Shown here in pieces: positions 38,061 through 47,455 of a stretch of DNA of 64,000 nucleotides. A program made the translations under genes and the position numbers. The notes under the pieces were generated by a model. That model was given only the letters and a program-made list of their open reading frames with translations, made no database searches and was not told the origin of the DNA. The stretch's first letter is position 1. Each line of letters opens with the position of its first letter. This stretch comes from Collinsella stercoris DSM 13279 (GTDB lineage Bacteria; Actinomycetota; Coriobacteriia; Coriobacteriales; Coriobacteriaceae): positions 496,001 through 560,000 of the forward strand of contig NZ_CP085935.1 of NCBI RefSeq assembly GCF_020735465.1, in the 5' to 3' direction.

Positions 38061-38345
38061 GTGTCTGTTGTGAAGCCCGCCATCGATGATCTGCTGGAAA
38101 AGACCGACCACAACCGGTTCCTGCTCTCCTCGCTCGCGTCCCAGCGCGCCTGCGACATCAACAACATGCTGCGCGGTCAGCACAATCGCGTGCTCGCTGT
38201 CCAGGATACGGACGACCTGACCGTCATGCTCTCCGGCAAGGACACCATCTCCATGGCCATGGAGGAGATCGTCGACGGCACCATCTCGTACGATCACGCT
38301 CGCTACGAGGCCGCCCTCGGTCACATCGACCCCACGGAAGCGTAG
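38061..38345 (+). CDS. rpoZ: RNA polymerase omega subunit
   Basis: 94 residues. Omega assists assembly of RNA polymerase by binding beta-prime. KPAIDDLLEKTDHNRFLLSS at the N-terminus and EEIVDGTISYD near residue 75 fit the family. The GTG start at 38061 follows GAAAGGA. A gmk-rpoZ pair is standard in Gram-positive bacteria. thiI begins at the next base after the stop. Confidence 0.93.
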   Translation: MSVVKPAIDDLLEKTDHNRFLLSSLASQRACDINNMLRGQHNRVLAVQDTDDLTVMLSGKDTISMAMEEIVDGTISYDHARYEAALGHIDPTEA

Positions 38346-39608
38346 ATGGCCAGTCGCGTTTGCCTGGTTCACTATCACGAGATAGGGCTCAAGGGCAAGA
38401 ACCGCGCCCGGTTCGAGCGTATTCTCATGGATTCGTGCAAGGCGGCCCTGGCCGCCTTTTCCGTTTCGTGCATCACGCGCATTTCCGGGCATATCCTCAT
38501 CACGTTCTCGGCAAAGGGCGAGGCCGAGCGGGCTATGCCCCTCATCGCGCAGGTTCCCGGCGTCGCCCGCTGCTCACTGGCGTTTCACACCAATCGCGAG
38601 CCCGCCGAGTACTGCCGCGCGGCGATTGACGCGCTCGCCGAGTTCGGCCCGTTCGAGACCTTCAAGGTCGCCGCGCGCCGCTCGAACACCGATTACGAGC
38701 TCACGAGCATGGACCTCAATCGCCAGGTGGGCGAGGCCCTGTGCCTGGCCTATCCCGAGAAGAAGGTCCAGATGCGCGAGCCCGACGCGACGGTGCACGT
38801 GCTCGTGGTGCAGGGCAGCGTCTACGTGTACGCCAAGAGCGTGCGCGGCGTGGGCGGTCTGCCGCAGGGGTCGGCCGGCAAGGTCGTGACGCTTCTGTCC
38901 TCCGGCATCGACTCGCCGGTGGCCACGTGGCAGCTCGCCCGCCGCGGCGCCGTGGTGGTGCCCATCCACTTCTCCGGTCGCCCCCAGACGGCCGACACGA
39001 GCGAGTACCTGTGCCAGGACATCATCGAGCAGCTCGCGCCCGCCGTGCAGATCGGCCGCATGTATGTGGTGCCGTTCGGCGACTGTCAGCGCGAGATCTC
39101 AATGAAGACGCCCTCCGACCTGCGCGTGATCATGTATCGCCGCGTGATGTACTCGGTCGCCGAACGCATTGCCAAGATCGAGGGCGCCAAGGCCATCGTC
39201 ACGGGCGAGTCGCTCGGGCAGGTGGCGTCGCAGACCCTGGAGAACATCATGGCGGTGAACGAGGTCGTGGACATCCCGGTGTTCCGCCCGCTCATCGGCT
39301 CGGATAAGCAGGAGATCATCGAGCGCGCTAAGCAGATCGGCACGTACGACATCTCGTGCGAGACGGCACCGGACTGCTGCACGCTCTTCATGCCGCGCCG
39401 TCCCGAGACACACGCTAAGATGGACGCCGTGCACGAGGCTTGGGACATGTTCGACCACGATGCGATGATCGATTACCTGGTCGAGCATGTGGAGTACGTC
39501 GACTTTACCGCGCCGGTGTACAAGCGTCCCCGTGCGATGCGCGAGCGTCACGAGGAACTCGCGCCCCGCACCGTCGTTCGCGAGGGCGACGCCGAGGCTG
39601 GCGAATAG
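38346..39608 (+). CDS. thiI: tRNA 4-thiouridine synthetase ThiI (no rhodanese domain)
   Basis: 420 residues. It adenylates U8 of tRNA for sulfur transfer. The N-terminal ferredoxin-like and THUMP domains span about residues 1-170; the PP-loop ATPase motif is LLSSGIDSPVATWQLA near 184. The conserved Cys of the thiolation domain lies in CETAPDCCTLFMPRRPETHA near 340. The C-terminal rhodanese domain of enterobacterial ThiI is absent, so a separate sulfur donor is needed. The ATG abuts the rpoZ stop. Confidence 0.95.
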   Translation: MASRVCLVHYHEIGLKGKNRARFERILMDSCKAALAAFSVSCITRISGHILITFSAKGEAERAMPLIAQVPGVARCSLAFHTNREPAEYCRAAIDALAEFGPFETFKVAARRSNTDYELTSMDLNRQVGEALCLAYPEKKVQMREPDATVHVLVVQGSVYVYAKSVRGVGGLPQGSAGKVVTLLSSGIDSPVATWQLARRGAVVVPIHFSGRPQTADTSEYLCQDIIEQLAPAVQIGRMYVVPFGDCQREISMKTPSDLRVIMYRRVMYSVAERIAKIEGAKAIVTGESLGQVASQTLENIMAVNEVVDIPVFRPLIGSDKQEIIERAKQIGTYDISCETAPDCCTLFMPRRPETHAKMDAVHEAWDMFDHDAMIDYLVEHVEYVDFTAPVYKRPRAMRERHEELAPRTVVREGDAEAGE

Positions 39609-39690
39609 GACGTTTTGCCGTCCAGGTTGAGGCCTTGCCATCGCCGTGGTCTAAGAGCGAGTTGGATCGACGGCTGTATACGTGCGCTAA

Positions 39691-39725
39691 GGGCGCGACT
39701 CGATGGGATGGGTCGCGCCCTTTTT
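39691..39725 (+). terminator. Intrinsic terminator after thiI
   Basis: GGGCGCGAC and GTCGCGCCC form a perfect 9-base stem followed by TTTTT. The remaining 190 bases up to comEA hold no gene I can support. Confidence 0.92.
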
Positions 39726-39917
39726 CATGTCTGGAGACCGTGTTGGCGCGCGCGTCCTGTCGTTTGCCGAGCGCGGCCGCGGCGTGATTCTGGCATGAAT
39801 CTCGCGCTCCCTGTCAGCTGCTGGTAAGAGCCCTGCACAGGGCGACATCGTGTTTTTACATTCGTCCCCCTCCGGCCTCGATGCGTTGTGCACGATGGGG
39901 GGTGGGAGGTGCTCTTG

Positions 39918-40658
39918 ATGGCTCAAGTTCAGGCGAATACGGCGACGTGGCGGCAGCGCCTTGCGCTCATGGTGCGGCAGAGACCGGTCCTCGGCGTGGC
40001 GCTGGCCCTGGTGGCGGGGCTGCTGGTGGGCGCGTGTGCAGGTGGAAGCGTGATGGCGTCCGGTGTGGCGGAAGGTGACTCGTGGGGAGGGGCGGGCATC
40101 GAGGTCAAGCGGGCGCGCGACGACGCTGGCGACGATACGGAAGGCGACGGAGCGTCGTCATCGGATGCGGACGGTCTGCCCGATGAGGAGGCGGCGGAGG
40201 CGAAGGATGCTATCGTGGTGGACGTGGCCGGGGCGGTGGCGTCCCCGGGCGTGGTGGAGCTGAAGGACGGCGCGCGCGTCGCCGATGCGCTCGACGCCGC
40301 GGGAGGGCTTGCCGAGGATGCCGACTTGACGTCGGTGAACAGGGCCGCGCTCCTTACGGACGGCCAGCGCGTCTACGTTCCGCGTGTGGGCGAGCAGGTT
40401 GCCCCCGTCGAGGGGGATGGGTCGGGCGGGGTGGCGGGCGAGGGTGCCCAATCTACAGCGACGGGGCAGGCGGTGAACATCAACGACGCGGACCTTGCCG
40501 AGCTCGATGCGCTGCCGGGCGTCGGCCCCGCCACGGCGCAGGCCATCATCGACGACCGCGAGGCGAATGGGCCCTTCACGGCGCCCGAGGACCTCATGCG
40601 CGTGAGCGGCATCGGTGAGAAGAAGTACGAAAAGCTCAAGTCGTCGATCTGCGTGTGA
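39918..40658 (+). CDS. comEA: Competence protein ComEA, DNA receptor
   Basis: 246 residues. A membrane-anchored protein that binds DNA outside the membrane during uptake. One N-terminal membrane segment (VLGVALALVAGLLVGACAGG) is followed by a charged low-complexity linker, an SLBB domain (VDVAGAVASPGVVELKDGAR near 112) and a C-terminal helix-hairpin-helix domain (NINDADLAELDALPGVGPAT near 187). ATG 39918 follows GGGAGGTG. It overlaps comEC by four bases. Confidence 0.95.
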   Translation: MAQVQANTATWRQRLALMVRQRPVLGVALALVAGLLVGACAGGSVMASGVAEGDSWGGAGIEVKRARDDAGDDTEGDGASSSDADGLPDEEAAEAKDAIVVDVAGAVASPGVVELKDGARVADALDAAGGLAEDADLTSVNRAALLTDGQRVYVPRVGEQVAPVEGDGSGGVAGEGAQSTATGQAVNINDADLAELDALPGVGPATAQAIIDDREANGPFTAPEDLMRVSGIGEKKYEKLKSSICV

Positions 40659-43066
40659 TCGCGATGGGAGGCGAAGCGCGTGAAGCGCCCATGCGCCCTT
40701 ACGTTCCTCCCACGGCATGCATGGCCTTGGCCACGTGCGCCGCCGCGGCGCTGCTGATGCAGGCGGGGTGGTTGCGCCATGGGGATGAGGAGGTGGTGCC
40801 GTGGGGCCTTGTCGTGGCGCTGGCGGCCGGTGGCGCGCTGGCGATGGCGGCGTCGACGCGTCTCGCCGCCGGAGCGCGCGCTGGATGGGCCGGGGTGTTC
40901 AAGGCGGCACGCGTGGAAGGCCCGCGCGACTATGCGGCGGCCGCGTTGATGTGCGCGGGGGTCGGGTTCGTGTGTGCGGCGGCCGCGAGCACGCTCGCGT
41001 TGTGGGCATGGCAGCGAGACGCCGCATTTTCGCGCGAGGCCTCGGTCAGCTCTTGCATCGTGCGCGTCGAGGGGGATCCGCGTGCGGGGGCAAGCGGGTG
41101 GTCATCGACCGTCGTGCTTGCGGACGCGCCGGGAGGCGGCCGCTCTTGTCGCGTCCGTGCGGCGAGCGGGGAGGCGTACGAGGACGGGGACGTGCTGCAT
41201 GTCGTGGGCCGTCTCGACTCGCTAGGCGATACCGACTGGGACCGCAGCCGTTTCATGAAGGGCGAGGTGGGGTCGTTGGACGTGCGCGCGGTTCTCGCTT
41301 GCGAGGAAGGCGCGGACAGAACGCCGCTCGGCTCCCTCCGCGCGGCGGCAATTCAGTGTATCGAGCCTTCGCGCGGCGCGGCGAACGCGATGCTCGCGGG
41401 CACGGTGTGCGGGCGCGTGACCGAGCTTGCCGACGAGGATGCGTATGCTGCTTTCACGCGCTGCGGACTCACGCATCTCGTCGCCGTCTCCGGGAGCCAT
41501 CTGGCCTATATCGCCGCCTTGGTCGAGGCCGTCTTGCGCCGCTCGCGGGCGGGCAGGGGTCTTCGCAAGGCGATACTGCTCACCGCGATGGGTTCCTATG
41601 TCGTATTGAGCGGGGGCGCGCCGTCGGCCATGCGCTCGGTGTCCATGGTGGGCATGGCCACCGCGGCGGTGCTCGGCGGGCGCCGCGCGCACGCCCCCTC
41701 GGCGCTCAGCCTCACCGTCTCGCTGCTGGTCGTGCTCGACCCCGGCGTCGTGTTCGATCTGGGGTTTCAGCTCTCTGCGATGAGCGTGCTGTTCATAACG
41801 GTCTTCGCGCCGTATATGACGTTTACCTTGGAGAGGCTTCGCGTGCCGGCGCTCCTTGCCGAACCGCTCGCCCTGACGCTGGTCGCGCAGTGGGCGACGT
41901 TGCCCCTGACCATACCCGTGTTCGGCGAGGTCTCGTTGATCGCTCCCGTGGCGAACCTGATCGTGGGGCCCATCATGAGCGCGCTGCTGGTGACGGGGCT
42001 CGTCTCGGTCGCGTTGGCGACCGCCGTGCAGATGGCGGCGTCCGTGCTCGGCCCCGCGGTTTCGCTCGTTTTGGGGCACGTGGGCGTTTTGATGTGGGCT
42101 CCCCGCTTTCTGGCGCAGCTCGCCATGTTTCTGGCGGGGGCTATTGCGCGGGTTCCCTTCGCCTCGATCTCCGTGCCCGGGGCCGCTTGGCTTCCCCTGG
42201 CGTTCTACGGAGCGGCCGTGTTGCTGTATGTGCGTTGGCATGCGATCTCGCCGCGAGGCCTCGGGGCGTGCGCGTCTGTGCTCGCGGCCCTCCTCGTGCT
42301 GCACGTTGTTCGCTGGACGCTGTTTGCGCCGGCTGGCGTGACCGTGCTGGACGTGGGGCAGGGGGATGCGATTTTGCTGCGGGACGGCGCGCATGCGGTG
42401 CTGGTGGATGCCGGGGTCGACGACGCCACGCGAGCCGCGTTGGCGCGCAACCACGTGTTCAGGCTGGATGCGGTCGTCGTGACGCATTGGGATCGCGACC
42501 ATTGGGGCGGTTTGCCCGACCTCGCGCAGACCATCCCCGTCGATTCCCTGATCGTGGCTGAGGGGGCGGCGGATGGCGCGCCGGAGGAAGTCCGCGATCT
42601 TGGCGTGCCGATCGTGGAGTTGCGCGAGGGCGATGCGTTGGGCGTGGGCGCGTTCTCATGCGCTGTGGTATGGCCGGATGAACCCGTGGGCGGCGAGGAG
42701 AACGCCGACTCGCTCGTGCTCGATGTGGCGTATCGCCAAGGTGGCCGAGCGTTGAGCATGTTGCTCACCGGCGACACCGAGCGCGATGAGCTGGCGCGGT
42801 ACATGCGGGAGGTGGGTGACATCGACGTGCTCAAACTCGGGCATCACGGCTCAAAGGTATCCGTCGACGGCGCGTCGCTTGCCGTGTTGGACCCCGAGGT
42901 CGCGATTGCGAGTGCGGGGGAGGGAAACTCGTATGGGCATCCCGATCCCACGTGCGTTGATGTGGTCGAGAAGAGCGGCGCGAGGTTTCTGTGCACCAAG
43001 GACGTAGGCGATATCACCATCACTCCAGGGGAGCAGGGGGTGCGCGCGACGGCGGGCGGTGGGTAG
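40655..43066 (+). CDS. comEC: Competence protein ComEC/Rec2, DNA uptake channel
   Basis: 803 residues. The N-terminal part is membrane-embedded; the competence domain shows FTRCGLTHLVAVSGSHLAYI near residue 280 and several further helices to about 555. The C-terminal metallo-beta-lactamase-like domain carries THWDRDHWGG near 610 and LKLGHHGSKVS near 728. It forms the inner-membrane channel for single-stranded DNA. The GTG at 40655 overlaps the comEA stop; ATG 40664 and 40691 are alternatives. comEA-comEC-holA-rpsT is a widespread order. Confidence 0.95.
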   Translation: MIAMGGEAREAPMRPYVPPTACMALATCAAAALLMQAGWLRHGDEEVVPWGLVVALAAGGALAMAASTRLAAGARAGWAGVFKAARVEGPRDYAAAALMCAGVGFVCAAAASTLALWAWQRDAAFSREASVSSCIVRVEGDPRAGASGWSSTVVLADAPGGGRSCRVRAASGEAYEDGDVLHVVGRLDSLGDTDWDRSRFMKGEVGSLDVRAVLACEEGADRTPLGSLRAAAIQCIEPSRGAANAMLAGTVCGRVTELADEDAYAAFTRCGLTHLVAVSGSHLAYIAALVEAVLRRSRAGRGLRKAILLTAMGSYVVLSGGAPSAMRSVSMVGMATAAVLGGRRAHAPSALSLTVSLLVVLDPGVVFDLGFQLSAMSVLFITVFAPYMTFTLERLRVPALLAEPLALTLVAQWATLPLTIPVFGEVSLIAPVANLIVGPIMSALLVTGLVSVALATAVQMAASVLGPAVSLVLGHVGVLMWAPRFLAQLAMFLAGAIARVPFASISVPGAAWLPLAFYGAAVLLYVRWHAISPRGLGACASVLAALLVLHVVRWTLFAPAGVTVLDVGQGDAILLRDGAHAVLVDAGVDDATRAALARNHVFRLDAVVVTHWDRDHWGGLPDLAQTIPVDSLIVAEGAADGAPEEVRDLGVPIVELREGDALGVGAFSCAVVWPDEPVGGEENADSLVLDVAYRQGGRALSMLLTGDTERDELARYMREVGDIDVLKLGHHGSKVSVDGASLAVLDPEVAIASAGEGNSYGHPDPTCVDVVEKSGARFLCTKDVGDITITPGEQGVRATAGGG

Positions 43067-43416
43067 CCCACGCATGCGCGCGTGCCATGGCGAGCCCGGG
43101 GTCGGCGAGAGCGGGAATCGCTCAAGCGCGCGCCCAGGAGCCTCGGGGTTGGGGCGCGACGGGGCCTTTGGCTGCCCCGGCGCCCAACGCGTGGCGGGGC
43201 GCTTGGCTGTTCCCGGCCTCCAGCGCGGGGACGTTCGGTCGTCTCGGCCCTGAACGCGGGCGATGCGGGAATCTGCAAGCGGGCGCTCGTTTGCCACGCG
43301 ATCGGGCGCATACGCTGTCCTCGGCTGCCCTCGGCGCCGAACGCGCGCGATATATGTCGGGGACTTCGCTATACTCAAGCAGATGTATATGCGCGTCTTG
43401 CGAGCGAGGTGTTCAC
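43067..43416. other. Gene-free gap between comEC and holA
   Basis: GC-rich with loosely repeated motifs: TTGGCTGCCCCGGCGCCC, TTGGCTGTTCCCGGCCTCC and CTCGGCTGCCCTCGGCGCC, each ahead of an AACGCG- or AGCGCG-like tail, and GCGGGAATC twice. A TATACT near 43370 may be the holA -10 box. No credible gene. Confidence 0.4.
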
Positions 43417-44382
43417 ATGTCCGATACGGGCCTTCTTCCCGGCTATCTGATCGTTGGATCCGATGAGCTCAAGAGCTCGCACGCCGTCGAGCGGATGCGC
43501 TCGCGCCTGGAGAAGACGGGCATGGCGGAGTTCAACCTCGACGAACGCGACATGGCCAAGGACCCGCAGATCGACGACATCATCGCCTCGCTCAACACCT
43601 TTCCCATGGGCGCTGAGTTTCGCCTGGTCATCTTGACCAATTGCGACAAGCTGCCCAAGGCGGTGAGCGAGCCCCTCGTGGAGTATTTCTCCAATCCGTC
43701 CCCCACGACCGTTTGCCTGGTGGTCGCCACCTCGCTTGCCAAGAACACGCGCCTCTACAAGGCGATCAAGAAGCTCGGCGCCAAGGCAATCATCGAATGC
43801 GCCCCCAAAAAGACGTGGGAGATGCCGCCGCAGGTGGTCAAGATGGCCGCGGCGCACGGCAAGTCGATGGGCATTCCCGCCGCCGAGGCCCTGGTGGCGC
43901 GCTCGGGTGAGAACACCCGCATGCTGGACAACGAGCTTAAAAAGCTGGCGTCCATGGTCGAGGGTCCCGAGATCACCTTGGCGGACGTCGAGCGCCATGT
44001 CATGCGGACGGCGGAGGTCAAGCCCTGGGAGTTTTTGAACGCCGTGGCGGCTCGCGACCTTGCGCGCTCGCTCGAGCTGCTCGCGCTGCAGCCGGCCAAG
44101 AGCGAGGTGCGTCTATGGTCGCTGCTGGTCACGCGCCTGCGTGAGCTGATCATCGCAAAGTCGCTCGATGCGCGCGGTCAGGGTTCCCAGCTCGCCTCGA
44201 CTCTGGGCGTTCAAAGTTGGCAGGTCAAAAATCACCTTGGCTGGGCTCGTCGGTGGCGCATGGATGAGCTGCTCGATGCCCTGACGCACGCCGTCGATGT
44301 CGAGCTCGCCCTCAAGGGCTCGCGTGACAGTGAGCTCGCCTTGCGCATGTGGGTCATATCCATGACGCGCCGCAACGGTTAA
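43417..44382 (+). CDS. holA: DNA polymerase III delta subunit
   Basis: 321 residues. Delta opens the sliding clamp within the clamp loader. GYLIVGSDELKSSHAVERM at the N-terminus corresponds to the degenerate P-loop region; FRLVILTNCDKLPKAV near 70 and the LARSGEN-type VARSGENTRMLDNELKKLA near 165 match the family. ATG 43417 follows GAGGTGTTCAC. It sits in the usual place after comEC and before rpsT. Confidence 0.92.
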   Translation: MSDTGLLPGYLIVGSDELKSSHAVERMRSRLEKTGMAEFNLDERDMAKDPQIDDIIASLNTFPMGAEFRLVILTNCDKLPKAVSEPLVEYFSNPSPTTVCLVVATSLAKNTRLYKAIKKLGAKAIIECAPKKTWEMPPQVVKMAAAHGKSMGIPAAEALVARSGENTRMLDNELKKLASMVEGPEITLADVERHVMRTAEVKPWEFLNAVAARDLARSLELLALQPAKSEVRLWSLLVTRLRELIIAKSLDARGQGSQLASTLGVQSWQVKNHLGWARRWRMDELLDALTHAVDVELALKGSRDSELALRMWVISMTRRNG

Positions 44383-44512
44383 AAGGCGCATGGGAGCGTC
44401 CGCCCGCGTGTCCGCTCGCGCCCTGTGGGCGGCATGGGCGTGTGAAAGGGGCTCGTCTTCTCCCGTACACATGTGGAATCCGCAAGTAACCTGCACAATT
44501 GTGCAATCTCGC

Positions 44513-44541
44513 TTGCATGGGTCTGTGCCCGCGTGTAAAAT
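44513..44541 (+). promoter_or_regulatory. Promoter of rpsT
   Basis: TTGCAT at 44513-44518 and TAAAAT at 44536-44541 with a 17-base spacer, about 80 bases before rpsT. Confidence 0.75.
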
Positions 44542-44622
44542 ACTCGCCCGTATGACCTCAACAACCGTGTCTCAGAGGCCGGATAGTAAGACCTTGTAAG
44601 TACCCGAAAGGAACCGAACCCG

Positions 44623-44883
44623 ATGGCAAACATCAAGTCCCAGAAGAAGCGCATCCGCACCAACGAGATCGCTCGCGTCCGCAACAAGGCGATCCGCTCC
44701 GAGCTCAAGACGGTTATCAAGCACGTCAAGGCCGCCGTCGAGGCTGGCGACAAGGCCGCCGCTCAGGCTGCCGCCACCACCGCTTACCGCAAGCTCGACA
44801 AGGCCGTGGCCAAGGGCGTTATCCACAAGAACCAGGCCGCCAACCGCAAGTCCGGCGTCCAGAAGCTCGTGAACTCCCTCTAG
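44623..44883 (+). CDS. rpsT: 30S ribosomal protein S20
   Basis: 86 residues, the standard size. [20 protein letters not shown] at the N-terminus, an all-helical basic middle and the C-terminal [19 protein letters not shown] are typical. ATG follows CGAAAGGAACCG. It has its own promoter and terminator, so it is monocistronic. Confidence 0.98.
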   Translation: MANIKSQKKRIRTNEIARVRNKAIRSELKTVIKHVKAAVEAGDKAAAQAAATTAYRKLDKAVAKGVIHKNQAANRKSGVQKLVNSL

Positions 44884-44908
44884 GATTTCGCGACATACGA
44901 TTGCCTGC

Positions 44909-44939
44909 AACGGGTCTCGCTTGCGCGGGACCCGTTTTT
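44909..44939 (+). terminator. Intrinsic terminator of rpsT
   Basis: AACGGGTC and GACCCGTT pair around a GC-rich loop, and the 3' arm runs into TTTTTC. Confidence 0.88.
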
Positions 44940-45329
44940 CGTTTTGCTTTCGCCGGGGCTCGCGTCATGGATGCCTGGAAAGCGGTCGGCAAAATGGGTC
45001 ATGGGGTCATGGGGTTGGGTCTATAGGACAACAGCATGCTCAGCGAAGGCAGCTCGCACGGGCGGGTGGTTCTTGCTCGCGCCACGGGACGCAAATGAAC
45101 GTCGGGGTGCAGGAGGAATAGAGCGCAAAACGAGGGCCATGGAGCTCTGGCGCGCTATGAAACCCAAGGCAAGGGCCATGGTGTCCTGGGATGCCATGAA
45201 ACCAAAAGCGCCAAAAAAGTGAGGCCGTCTACATAGGTAGACGGCCTCACTTGGATGCACATCTTTAAAAAGACAGCAGGTGTTCGGGCGACACGCCCGC
45301 TCTTGCGCACGGTCCTTCCATTGTGGCCG
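44940..45329. other. Gene-poor gap with a 39-base direct repeat
   Basis: Two direct repeats start at 45133 and 45172 (AGGGCCATGG..., ending ...ATGAAACCMAA). In one frame they encode RAMELWRAMKPKA and RAMVSWDAMKPKA, but the open frame around them has no ribosome site and no family signature, so I do not call it a gene. Confidence 0.45.
45213..45252 (-). terminator. Terminator of the alcohol dehydrogenase gene
   Basis: A perfect 16-base stem (arms 45217-45232 and 45237-45252, loop ATAG). Read on the minus strand the stem runs into TTTTTT, so it serves the minus-strand gene that ends at 45330. Confidence 0.88.
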
Positions 45330-46418
45330 CTACGCCAGGCTTCGACCGTAGGCGTCGGCGACGCGGATCGCCTCGACGAACGCCTCGGGCGAGAACGGTT
45401 CGGGATTGCCCTGTTTCCACTCATTGGTGTTTTGCGCGAGCGTCGCGATGCGATCGAGATGGCTCTCGTCCAGGTCGAGCTCCGCCAACGTGGTAGGCAG
45501 CCCGATATTCTTGTTGAACGCTGCGTAGCGCTCCAGCTCGGCGGTGTTGCCCATGTAGGCGAACAGCACGAGTACGCCAAAACTCACGACCTCGCCGTGC
45601 AGGTGCGTGCGCCCCGCGCGCGGCACGCCGCACGTCGCGTTGTAGAACGCGTGCGCGAGCGATGAGTTGTAATAGAAATCCGGCTGGTTGGTGAGGTTGG
45701 ATACGTATCCGGTGTTCACCACGATATCCAGCGCGATCTGCCGGACGGCCTCGCTCGAGCGGTCGGCCCGCACGTCCGCCAGCCCCTGCTCGCCATAGGT
45801 CATGAGCGGGGCGGTGCAGGTGTGCGCGAGCGTGAGCCCCAAGGTGCCCGTGTGCGTGAGGTCGGCTCGGCTGGTGGCATATTCGACTTCGGGCTGCTTG
45901 GAGAGCGCGTCGCCGATGCCCGCCCAAAAGTACTCGGCCGGCGCCTCGGCGATGATGGCGGGATTGATAAAGATATGCGCCGGCGCGTCGGGGTACGCGT
46001 AGCCCTTGAGGGAGTGGTCGTCGTTGTAGACGACGGCGATCGCCGTGGCGCTCGAGCAGTTGGAGCAGATGGTCGGCACGGAGAACACGGTCTTGTCGAG
46101 TTCCTTGGCGGCCGTCTTGACGGTGTCGATAGCCTTGCCGCCGCCGATGGCGAACGCGACGTCGGCAGCGCGAAACGCGTCATTGCGCACGAGTGCGTCG
46201 ATCGCGGATTGCGTGGAGTCGGTGCCGTAGACGATCTCATCGAGAATCTCGACGCTCGTGTCGGCCAGGGCCTTGCGGATCTCCGGGGCAGCCGCGGCGA
46301 GCGCCCGTGCGCCACCGACCAGGACGATCGATTGCGCGTGGTGGGGCGCGAGGACGTGCGCGATCGCTTCGAAGCAATCCTCTCCGACTGTGTAGCTGCT
46401 CATTTGGATGGTTCGCAT
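45330..46418 (-). CDS. Iron-containing alcohol dehydrogenase, glycerol-dehydrogenase-like
   Basis: 362 residues. The NAD-binding GGGKAIDTVKTAAKEL near residue 92, VPTICSNCSSATAI near 115, and metal ligands Asp in AGIGDALSK near 168 plus His in LAHAFYNAT and HLHGEVVSFG near 255-275 match the GldA/group III alcohol dehydrogenase family, which oxidises glycerol or related diols in the cytoplasm. The substrate cannot be decided from sequence alone. The start is fixed by AAGGAGGACCC on the minus strand. It stands alone and is divergent from the DUF523 gene. Confidence 0.85.
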   Translation of the reverse strand: MRTIQMSSYTVGEDCFEAIAHVLAPHHAQSIVLVGGARALAAAAPEIRKALADTSVEILDEIVYGTDSTQSAIDALVRNDAFRAADVAFAIGGGKAIDTVKTAAKELDKTVFSVPTICSNCSSATAIAVVYNDDHSLKGYAYPDAPAHIFINPAIIAEAPAEYFWAGIGDALSKQPEVEYATSRADLTHTGTLGLTLAHTCTAPLMTYGEQGLADVRADRSSEAVRQIALDIVVNTGYVSNLTNQPDFYYNSSLAHAFYNATCGVPRAGRTHLHGEVVSFGVLVLFAYMGNTAELERYAAFNKNIGLPTTLAELDLDESHLDRIATLAQNTNEWKQGNPEPFSPEAFVEAIRVADAYGRSLA

Positions 46419-46541
46419 GGGTCCTCCTTATGTGATGATGGTTCGTGACATTGTAGGACCGCTCCGGTTGTCATCACCGCGCGCCTCGTTGTGTAAAAGA
46501 GTGTTAACGTGAGGTTTCGCACACGAGGAAAGGACGACAAC

Positions 46542-46982
46542 GTGAAAGTCGTGGTGAGCGCCTGTTTGCTGGGTGAGAATTGCAAGTACAGCGGTGGCAA
46601 CAACCGCTGCGACAGCTTGATCGAGAGACTCTCGGAGCGTTCCGACATCGAGGTGATCCCCGTGTGCCCCGAGGTGGCCGGTGGCTTGCCTACGCCTCGC
46701 CCTCCCGCGGAGATCGTCGACGGGGAGGTCGTCAACAACCAGGGCGTCAGCGTGGACGCCGAGTATCGCGCGGGAATCGCGGCGGAGATGGAGCGCCTGA
46801 CTTCCATGATCAACACGGGGGAGGTCGCGGCGGCGGTCTTGCAATCACGAAGCCCCAGCTGCGGCGTGCACGAGGTCTACGATGGCACGTTCACGGGAAG
46901 GCTCATCCCCGGTCAGGGGCTGTTCGCCGAGGCACTTGCGCAGGCGGGCGTCACGCTGGTCGACGCCGCCGACGTCGAGTAG
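46542..46982 (+). CDS. DUF523 domain protein
   Basis: 146 residues. VVVSACLLGENCKYSGGNNR at the N-terminus, VCPEVAGGLPTPRPPAEI near 45 and LQSRSPSCGVHEVYDG near 105 are the diagnostic blocks of the DUF523/YbbK family, with conserved cysteines that suggest a metal or thiol site. Biochemical role unknown. GTG 46542 follows GAGGAAAGGA. It is divergent from the alcohol dehydrogenase gene; the 120-base gap probably holds both promoters. Confidence 0.9.
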   Translation: MKVVVSACLLGENCKYSGGNNRCDSLIERLSERSDIEVIPVCPEVAGGLPTPRPPAEIVDGEVVNNQGVSVDAEYRAGIAAEMERLTSMINTGEVAAAVLQSRSPSCGVHEVYDGTFTGRLIPGQGLFAEALAQAGVTLVDAADVE

Positions 46983-46997
46983 GCTTATTGCAAGAGT

Positions 46998-47040
46998 CTC
47001 CCATTTCTTGGACGTTACTTTCAAGTCCAAGAAATGGGAG
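46998..47040. repeat. Perfect 16-base inverted repeat after the DUF523 gene
   Basis: CTCCCATTTCTTGGAC at 46998-47013 and its exact complement at 47025-47040 enclose an 11-base loop. No T run follows. It may help end the DUF523 transcript but resembles the other long hairpins of the window. Confidence 0.85.
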
Positions 47041-47080
47041 GCAGTTCAGAACGGGACCCGCTTTTGTGTTTATGGGCTGC

Positions 47081-47180
47081 AGTCCATGTCGTGCGTCGGC
47101 ACGGCATGGAAAACTGTCAGGCCGAAATACCGTCATAGACGAAGGCTGTCCGTGTCGTGCGCCGGCGCGGCATGGAAAAC
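47081..47180. repeat. Pair of 34-base direct repeats, CRISPR-like spacing
   Basis: Copies at 47081-47114 and 47147-47180 share GTCC(A/G)TGTCGTGCG and CGGC(A/G)CGGCATGGAAAAC, with three differences in the shared part, separated by 32 unrelated bases. Each unit is partly palindromic (CCATG...CATGG) and ends in GAAAAC; on the minus strand it begins GTTTTCC. Only two copies and no cas genes. Confidence 0.75.
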
Positions 47181-47455
47181 CACCCGCTGCGCAGATGGAG
47201 GCCAAGCTCGGCTATGCGACTGCGGCTACCAGCCCATCTGGACGTCACATTCTTTACGGGGAGTTTTTAGGCGACTTTTGCATACGACATGCTGCATGTC
47301 CGATGTAGTGAGCACCGTTTCGGATGGGCTGGCTCTTAGGGCAGACTGATAGCGCGTCTTCTATCCGTCTTGATGCTACGAATCACGGGAGGGGCGTCGT
47401 GTAAGGTGCGTCTGCGGCGGAAATCGTAAAGGATACGCAAGCTGTGTGCGCGTCA

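Noticed and set aside
44944..45222. 92-codon frame ending in two 13-residue repeats
   Set aside because: No ribosome site, no family, and it begins inside the loop-to-tail region after the rpsT terminator. Listed only as a DNA direct repeat.
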